A stretch of 29,287 nt of DNA from Ophiosphaerella korrae (Eukaryota > Ascomycota > Dothideomycetes > Pleosporales > Phaeosphaeriaceae), in assembly GCA_028456385.1 (NCBI GenBank), contig JALNQF010000451.1, positions 1-29,287 on the forward strand, given 5' to 3'. Below the pieces are notes generated by a model. It did not search any database and had not been told where the DNA came from. It saw only the letters and a program-made list of their open reading frames with translations. Position numbers and translations under genes: made by a program. The stretch's first letter is position 1, and each line of letters starts with the position of its first letter. Shown here in pieces: positions 22,614 to 29,287 of the stretch.

Positions 22614-25600
22614 GGTAATTAAGATTATCCTCTAGTTCCTATATTTTTTCCTATAGTTGTCCTTTCTTGTTTGTACCTATCTATTCTACTAAGTAATAGT
22701 TCCTACTATTACGGAACTAGTGTGCTAAGATTTTTTTAACTTCTTATTCCTCTTATTCTCTATACGTGTCTACTTTATATACTAGTAGTTCTACCTCTTG
22801 TAATACTTGTTCTAGTAGGGCTATGTAGAATATTAGGTATATCCTTATCTTGTTTAGTAGCTTTAGTTTAAATATAACTAGTAAGATTTTCTTCTTAATT
22901 TTATATAGTCCTATCTTAACATAGTCTAGTTTTAAACTAGGCTATTTGCTTTTAATATTCTTCTATACTAACTATACTTTTTCTCCCTCTCTAAATTAGG
23001 GTCTTCTTTTGTATTTTTTATTATAATACTTTACTATCTAATTGTATAGGAATTCTGCGTCCTATCTTAGTTAGTTATGTATGTTTTTAAGTCTGTTAGC
23101 GAAGTTTTCTCCTCTTAGAGACTAAGATATCTATATTCTTAGTATTCTATATACGCTAGGTTCGAATCTATAGTTTGCGAAGAAGGGTAATACTCCTATT
23201 ACTATATTCTTTACGCTGTTATATGCTAACTATGCTATAGGTAGTAGCTGTACCTAGTTATTCTAGTTGTAGTTAAGGTAGTATCTTAAGTACTATTCTA
23301 CTATCTAATTTATTTATTCTAATTATCTATCTATCTATAGGTAATATGCTGTAGATATTATATATTTAATTCTTAATTACGCTGTTATTGTTTCCTATAG
23401 TTTTAATATAAATTGTATATCTTTATCTATAATAATTTTATCTAGTAGTCTATATTAACTAATTATAGTTCCTAGGACTTAGTATATAGTAACCTCTATC
23501 CTGCTTTTCTTTTTATATAGTCTAAAGTATAAGTACTTTGTAAGTTTATCTACTATTGTTAGGATTTTATTATATTTAACTCCTAATATTAGGTCTTTAG
23601 ACTTAGGTAGTTTTATTATAAAGTCTATTATAATAACTCTTTATAGTTATTTTAGTACTTCTACTAGTTGTAATATTCTATATAGTACGTATCTATTATG
23701 TTTATTCTTTTAACACTTTATATAGTCTTGTAGTACTTCTATTACTAGTTATCTTACTTTTAGGATATAGTAATCTTATAATATCTTGTCTAGGGTTTTA
23801 TTAATTCCTTAGTAACTATATACTAGTAGTTTGTAAAACTATTATATAAATTCTCTCTAGATTTTCTTTAGAATATATATTCTTCTATATGCTTGTACAA
23901 ATCCTTTGTAGATTTCTAGTTTCTCTATTTCTTTAGATACTTCTTGTGTTGTTTTCTAAATCTATTTGTTTAGCTTACTACTCTTTCTTTTAAGTGTTGC
24001 GGCTATTTTAGGTATATTTAGGACTAGATATCCTTCTTTGTTCTTGACTAGAACTATGCTAGTTACGCTTACTTTTTCTTGTAAGTCTAGTCTTTTACTA
24101 AGGGTATCTATAAACTAATTATCTTTCTCTTTTATATATATAATTTCTATATTAAATATTAATAGATATTCCTACTATCTTATATAGCGTTATAATAGTT
24201 CTTTATTTATTATAAATCTTGTAAGATTCTTATAATCTATATAGACCTTTATCTAGTATCTTACTCCTTATAGGTATACTCTCTATTGTTTAAATACTTT
24301 GTAGATTGCTAGTATCTCCTTATTGTAGATTAGGTAGTTAAGTTCTACTATCTTTATTTTCTTAGAGAAGTATTTAACTAAGTATTCTTTTTTAGTCTCT
24401 AGGTCTTCTTGTATTAGTGCTATTCTATAGACTAAATTAGATGCGTCTATTTTTACTATTACTAGTAGGTCTAGGTTGTATATTCTAATAACTAGGTTTT
24501 CTATAAACTTCTTTTTAATTTTATTAAATACTTTGTTATATTCCTTTATCTATTTAAATAGTGTATCCTTTTTTATAAGTCTTATTATTAGTTCTATATC
24601 TTTAGAATATCTTATTATTAACTTTCTATAAAAGTTAGCTAGCCTATAAAATTGTTATACCTCTTTTAGGTTTTTTAGTATTAGCTATTTGTTAATTAAT
24701 TTAATTTTGCTTAAGTTAATCCTAATCTTTCCTAGTTCTATAATAAACCTTAGGAAATCTATTTTCTTTGTGTAGAATTTATACTTCCTTATTTTAAGAA
24801 ATAATTTATTTTCTACTAGTTTTTTTAGTACTTTGTGTACGTATTGTACGTATTCTTCTTTTATTTCTAAGAATATAAGGATGTCGTCTAAGTATATAAA
24901 TATAAATATATCTAAGTACTCTCTTAGTACTATGTTAATCCTTTCTTAGAATGCTACTAGTGTATTTGTTAAGCTAAATAGTATAACTAAGTATTTATAT
25001 AGTCTATACTATGTTCTAAATACTATTTTCTATTTGTTACCTTCTTTAATTCTAATTTAATAGTAGGCGTTTTAGATATCTAGCTTTGTAAAGATCTTTA
25101 CTTTTTATAGTCTATTTTGTATTTTATCTATTTATAGTAATAGGTATTAGTTCTTGTTTATAATTGCGTTAGTTTTTCTAAAATCTACGCAAAGCCTTTT
25201 ATTATTTATTCCTTTTTTATCTATAAATATAAGTCTATATACTACTAAGGATTTAGATTCTCTTATCTATCCTTTTTTTATTGCGGTCTAAATAAACGCT
25301 TGTTTAATCTTAGATTCTTCTTCTGTTTTCTAGTAGACTAGGCTCTATCCTAAGTTTCTTCCTTCTTCTAGTTCTATCGCTAAGTCCTATAGTTAATGTT
25401 CTAGAAGGTAGTCTTCTAGCTCTATAAGCTATTCTTCCTATTTCTTATATTCTTTTAGGAATTCTCCTTTATAGGTGCTTATATTAGCTTTTAACGTATT
25501 AGTTTTACTATAACTAATTTTCTCTATTCTCTAATTAATGTGTAGGTTAGTTATCTATAACTATAGTATACCTAATATTATATCTTATTTGTTATTAATT

Positions 25601-28017
25601 GTTGTTATATCTATAACTATGTTTTTAATTGTTATCCCTTCTAATTTAAGCGTAGAGAGAACTATTTTAAACCTAATAGGTTCTTAGAATAGTTTTCCTT
25701 TAATCGTACTTAGTTGTTAAGGGTATTTCTTTATTATATACTTTATTCCTTATATTTCTACAAACTTCTTTAATATAAAGTTCCTTGTAGCTCTACTATT
25801 AATTATTAGTTGTACTTTCTTTCTTTAGTATATACTTGTTTTTATAATGTATAGGCCTCTTATACCTTCTAGTCGTTCTTACTTAGGTATCTTTATAAAT
25901 TGTCTATCTTTCTATAGCTATAAGCCTACTTTAAGCTTATATTCTTTATATTTTAGATATTTATTATATATACATTTGTACTATAGTCCTCTTTAGACGC
26001 ATTTCTTAGATAGTTTTAGGCTAGGTCTTACTACTACGTATCTATCTTCTAGGATTATTTCCTATCCTTAGATATCTTCTACTATAATTACTCTTGTATA
26101 GTTATAGCCTTTTTTTCTTATAGGCTATATACTATTATTTGCTTTAGGGTTTCTATGTATAATGTAATTCTTATCTAAGTATAATATCTATAATACTTTA
26201 AAATATACTAGATGTCTTAGATCTATTATTTTGTTATCCCTTTCCTAGTACTTGTCTTTTCTAGGTATATCTATTATTAGGATATAGTATACTACTAGTA
26301 CTCTTAGTGTATAGGCTTTATTAATCTATTATATTTTTCTTATAAAGTACTACTACTTTTTCTCTATAAGTATTCTTCTTACTATAACTATATATTACTT
26401 TATCTATTCTTAAAATAGTATAAACTTTATTTCTTTAGGATTGCGTTCTTTCTAGTCTTTATACGCTTCCTCTATACTTATAACTATTAAGTATATCTAA
26501 ATAAACTTCTATTTTTTATTTTGTTCCTTTATATCTAATATTATATAGCTATTATAGCTATATATTATTAGCTAGGTATACTTTATACCTCTTATACTAA
26601 CTTATTTCTCGCTTTCTTACAGTTCTTTAGAAGAAGCTATAGTAGTCTCTTTATTTAGTGCTAGTCCTTTAGCCTAGATTAATAGTACTAGGGGCTCTTC
26701 CCTTTCTAAGTCTTCTATTAGTAAGTCTATTACGTATACTATCTCTTCTAGCTATACTTTTATTCTTTTCTTTATTACTACTACTCTATTTTTCTATTAT
26801 AAGAAGTATCCTACTCTTTATTTACTAGAAAGGTATATATAGTAGTTGTCTTTGTAATAAAAGGTCTAATAGAGTATTGTATATTGTATTTCTTTACTCT
26901 TAGCTACCTTCTCTTAAGGTTTAGCTTATGCTTGTAGTACTTCCTTCTTCTTTTCTATTATCTTTAACTAAGTTTCTTTTTTTAGGTCTTTACTTTTATA
27001 GTCTTTTATAAAGTGTCTTAGTTTCCTATATTTGTAATATACTATATTCTATTTCTTCTTTAACTAGTAGTCTTTCGCGTAGTAGCCTTTTTTGCTATAG
27101 TTAAAGTACGTAAAGTCTTTATTTTTCTTCTTTCTCTTATCCTTGTTAGTATTAAGGATTATAGGGTCTCCTTTGTCTTAGTTTTAGGCGTAACTCTTAT
27201 ATTTGTTTTTCTTCTATTCTTAAAGATTATTGTTAATTTATATTACCTATTATTTTAGGGCTTCTAGTATCCTTAGTTTTTCTATGTAGATTATTTCGTA
27301 TTAAATCTTAGAGTTTAGTCCTTGTTTAAATCGTAATATTAATACAGACTCGTTCTATTCTATGTTTTAGGATAGTTGTTTAAATTGTGATACGTACTTA
27401 GGAATACTCTAGTTCTAGGTAAGCTTTTCTAGCTACTCTTTAGCTTATTAGGTAACGTCTATATCTCTAAATACTACTCTTATTTGTTTAGTAAAGTATT
27501 CGTAACTTCTAAAAATAGCTCTTATCTTGTCCTTCTAGGTTATTAGAGAATGTGTTGTATAGTCTATCTAGTAAGGCTCGTACTATCTTATTGCGTCTTC
27601 CTCTAGGTGTAATCTAATGTATATTACCTTCTTTTCTTCTATATCAAAGTATAGTACTTGTACATCTATCTAGAGTTGTACTAATATAATAAAGGGTCTT
27701 AACTTTTCTCTTATTCTATTAAACTTCTTAAGGACAGGTATCTTAAGTAGTTTCTTTGTAGTACTTATTACTAGGCGTTGTATAATTAGCTCTATTTAAT
27801 TTTATCCTTTAATAATTACTTTAATCTATACCTTATTTTGTTTTGCGTAATCTTATAGTTCTTTGTTCTACGTTTCTAGAGCATCGATTACTATTTTTAT
27901 ATCTTCTTTATCTAAAATTAAGTTATTAATTTAGTCTTTAATTGTTTCTTATATAGTACTATTAGACTTATAACTACTCTTAGGGGCTTTACTTATTTTA
28001 GTTAAACTTTCTACTAT
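22546..28017 (-). pseudogene. gag-pol of A3, full length, best preserved
   Basis: The frame runs from 28017 (initiator now ATA) to an in-frame TAA at 22546, 1824 codons. Two Gag knuckles lie at about 27000-27116; the second keeps its His (27013-27015) but has Tyr for Cys. The protease motif at 25789-25800 reads N-S-R-A. The reverse transcriptase motif at 24883-24894 is intact Y-L-D-D, written GAC-GAC, which has no TpG for RIP to act on. The integrase keeps Asp (23623-23625), Asp (23425-23427) and Glu (23317-23319). The chromodomain is at about 22597-22760. Gag-Pol would provide particle assembly, polyprotein cleavage, reverse transcription and heterochromatin-directed integration. TAA/TAG codons and the protease loss make it inactive. 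Its C-terminus overlaps the accessory gene on the other strand. Confidence 0.92.
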
Positions 28018-28078
28018 TATGTTAGCTAGACTATGCGTTACTTATACTTCGCTTCTCGTAATAACTAAATTAGTAAGG
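28018..28078 (-). promoter_or_regulatory. Leader with presumed primer binding site of A3
   Basis: The 61-base leader reads CCTTACTAATTTAGTTATTA on the minus strand after the LTR end CCTATTACA. It is conserved with A2 and P. The primer is not identified. Confidence 0.35.
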
Positions 28079-28520
28079 TGTAATAGGTATTACTAGGGTC
28101 GACTTCCTAATACCTAATTAGGGGTTAGTAGATTAAGAGATAATAACAAAAGTTTATATTAGGATCTATAATAACTATAAACAATAGAAGATGTTTCGCA
28201 ACTGTCTTGTATTAGCGTTCTATAGTTAAAGGATTAAATTACTAATACTATCTTAATAATGTGCATTGCTACTAACTATATACCTATACTTCTTAGCTAG
28301 CTTCGTGCTTCGTGTTTACTAAGATCGCGAATTGCGAATTTATTACATGTACAAATTCGTGCTTCGTGTTTGCTAAGATTGCGAATCGCGAATTTATTAC
28401 GTATCCCTATTGTAGTTAGCTTCCTAGTTAAGTTTGTTGCCCTACGGGTCGTATATATTGTTATTATCTATAGTAAGGCTAATTAGTTTAAATTAGCTTT
28501 CCCTTATTACTACTGTAATA
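28079..28520 (-). repeat. 5' LTR of A3
   Basis: The 442-bp LTR starts TGTAATAGGTATTAC and ends ACTACTGTAATA. Two 54-bp units lie at 28298-28405. Confidence 0.93.
28298..28405. repeat. Two 54-bp tandem repeats in the A3 right LTR, CpG-rich
   Basis: Units start at 28298 and 28352. They contain GATCGCGAATTGCGAATTT and GATTGCGAATCGCGAATTT, plus an inverted pair CGAATTT...AAATTCG around ATTACATGTAC. This is the least RIP-degraded LTR segment in the window. Confidence 0.85.
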
Positions 28521-28525
28521 TATAT
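28521..28525 (+). repeat. Right target-site duplication of A3 (tatat)
   Basis: Exact copy of 21491-21495. The P frame resumes directly after it. Confidence 0.8.
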
Positions 28526-28734
28526 ATAGAGAATAAAAAGAATAAGAAGTTAAGAAAATCTTATAGTACTAGTTCTATAATAGAAGAAACTACTACCTAG
28601 TAGAGTAGATAAGTATAGACGAAAAAAGATAACTATAGGAGAAAACATAGGAACTAGAAGATAATCTTAATTACTCTAAGAAATTAAAGGAGTTCTAAAA
28701 TTAAAACCTTCTAGAATGCTAAGTAGTAAACTAA
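28526..28734 (+). pseudogene. Chromodomain and C-terminus of P pol
   Basis: Joined to 21495 in frame, this segment encodes a chromodomain at 28546-28695. After RIP stops are read through, an N-x-x-Y-Y-L-V-E-(stop, expected W) strand is seen. It is followed by W-E-x-x-W-E-L-E-like spacing (two W positions now TAG) and E-D-N-L-N. TAA codons at 28720 and 28732 are candidate ends; the second matches the TAA of A2. A C-terminal chromodomain after the integrase defines the chromovirus branch of Ty3/gypsy. Confidence 0.82.
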
Positions 28735-28956
28735 GAGAACTAATATTACTAATAATAGATAGAGAGATAATAGAGATATTTGGTATAAGACCTACTATAG
28801 CAATATTAAACGCCTTATCTAAGTCTAGCTTAGCTTTAAGAGTTACTAACTACTTAGCTAATTTCTTATTATTTAAGGCCTTTATCTTATAAAGATAAGA
28901 GAGATAAGCTTAATTCTTTACTAGCTTACTCTACGTAAGCTCCTAGATATACTTAT
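28676..28956 (-). pseudogene. Truncated accessory gene of P (exon 2 part only)
   Basis: On the minus strand this matches exon 2 of A1, with motifs K-I-K-A-L-N-N and A-K-L-D-L-D-K-A-F and the same TAG end. The upstream part is absent: exon 1 with the Cys6 cluster, the intron and the first part of exon 2, about 422 bp in A1 coordinates (2777-3198). Homology stops exactly where the LTR of P begins. Confidence 0.75.
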
Positions 28957-29287
28957 TGTTATAGGTGTAATAGAAGAAATCGAGATAGAACTAATTAGTC
29001 CTAATCTAAGCGCTAACGAAGTATAGGACAAGTAGGGTAATAACCTTAATTAGGAGACTACACATAACTAGGATACCTAGGCTAATCTATAATCTATAGA
29101 CTCTTAGTATTAATAGATTATAGATTAGGACAATCTATAATTTACTAGTCTTAGTAACTATAGATTATAGATTATAACAAGTATATAGTTAGTAAGATAT
29201 ATATTATTAGAATAGTATTAGTAATTTAATCCTTTAACTATAGAACGCTAATACAAGATAGTTATAAAATATCTTCTATTATTTATA
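28957..29287 (+). repeat. 3' LTR of P, cut by the window end
   Basis: It starts TGTTATAGGTGTAATAG, matching 8611 onward. The 331 bases present correspond to 8611-8940, so about 98 bases lie outside the window. The perfect 15-bp inverted repeat recurs at 29083-29097 and 29113-29127. Confidence 0.9.

Larger units (their letters stand above)
21496..28520 (-). mobile_element. Element A3: complete chromovirus, subfamily A, least mutated copy
   Basis: This is a structurally complete 7025-bp element with two 442-bp LTRs, a 6141-bp internal part and 5-bp target duplications. It is inserted in P between the integrase and the chromodomain. Compared with A2 and A1 it keeps more TG and CA and the intact Y-L-D-D. 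The accessory gene donor GTAAGT is intact too. It is probably the youngest or least RIP-treated copy. Its LTRs are 54 bp shorter than those of A2, exactly one tandem unit. Confidence 0.95.
8611..29287 (+). mobile_element. Element P: Ty3/gypsy chromovirus, plus strand, split by A2 and A3
   Basis: P runs from its 5' LTR at 8611 to its 3' LTR, which is cut by the window end. Its own sequence is 8611-10314, 17456-21495 and 28526-29287. A2 (at 10315) and A3 (at 21496) interrupt it, and removing each with one target copy restores the reading frame. Its internal part totals about 5.75 kb against 6.14 kb in A2 and A3. The shortfall lies at its 3' end, where the polypurine tract and most of the accessory gene are absent. 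It is inserted in the gag of A1; the bases before the junction are ttaag. Confidence 0.9.

Noticed and set aside
22500..22620. Extension of gag-pol far beyond the chromodomain on the minus strand as the only coding strand
   Set aside because: Downstream of the chromodomain, the substitution pattern between A1 and A3 favours the plus-strand frame (synonymous Leu/Glu/Ala changes), and minus-strand similarity does not form a recognisable domain.
1..29287. Mitochondrial or plastid origin because of the high AT content
   Set aside because: The window is made of LTR retrotransposons with target duplications and shows CpA/TpG-specific depletion; I see no organelle gene or tRNA.

Overview
This window is a gene-poor, extremely AT-rich block of a filamentous ascomycete (Pezizomycotina-type) nuclear genome. 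I see no intact host gene. It is built almost entirely from copies of one chromodomain Ty3/gypsy retrotransposon family (a chromovirus), degraded by repeat-induced point mutation (RIP). CA and TG dinucleotides have nearly all become TA: in bases 1-540 I count one CA and two TG. Reading frames are filled with TAA/TAG where Gln or Trp codons are expected, zinc-finger Cys codons have become Tyr, and the protease DSG has become NS(R/K). I cannot name the species.

Layout, left to right. 1-510: flank of unknown origin, possibly the right end of a DNA transposon. 511-1776: plus-strand fragment P0 (integrase and chromodomain). 1777-2310: LTR and internal stub of minus-strand element A0. 2311-8610: minus-strand element A1 (LTR, then gag-pol cut off within gag). 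8611 to the window end: plus-strand element P (5' LTR, gag, pol, chromodomain, partial 3' LTR), split by two complete minus-strand elements, A2 (10315-17450) and A3 (21496-28520). A2 and A3 are flanked by perfect 5-bp target duplications (tactt and tatat). The order of events is P0, then A0, then A1, then P, then A2 and A3. The missing right parts of P, A1, A0 and P0 should follow in that order beyond base 29287.

Each element encodes one continuous Gag-Pol frame: Gag with two CCHC knuckles, aspartic protease, reverse transcriptase, RNase H, integrase (D,D35E spacing) and a C-terminal chromodomain. Two LTR subfamilies occur. Subfamily A (A0, A2, A3) carries two or three 54-bp tandem repeats; subfamily B (A1, P) carries inverted repeats in the same place.

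The most unusual feature lies between the chromodomain and the 3' LTR of A1, A2 and A3: a second gene on the opposite strand to gag-pol. It is inferred to encode a protein of about 177-186 residues with a Cys6 pattern that fits a fungal Zn(II)2Cys6 cluster, followed by a Lys/Leu/Ala-rich helical region. A 46-nt intron sits at the same position in all three copies and exactly repairs the reading frame. Its 3' end overlaps the 3' end of gag-pol tail to tail. Element P has lost most of this gene together with its polypurine tract.
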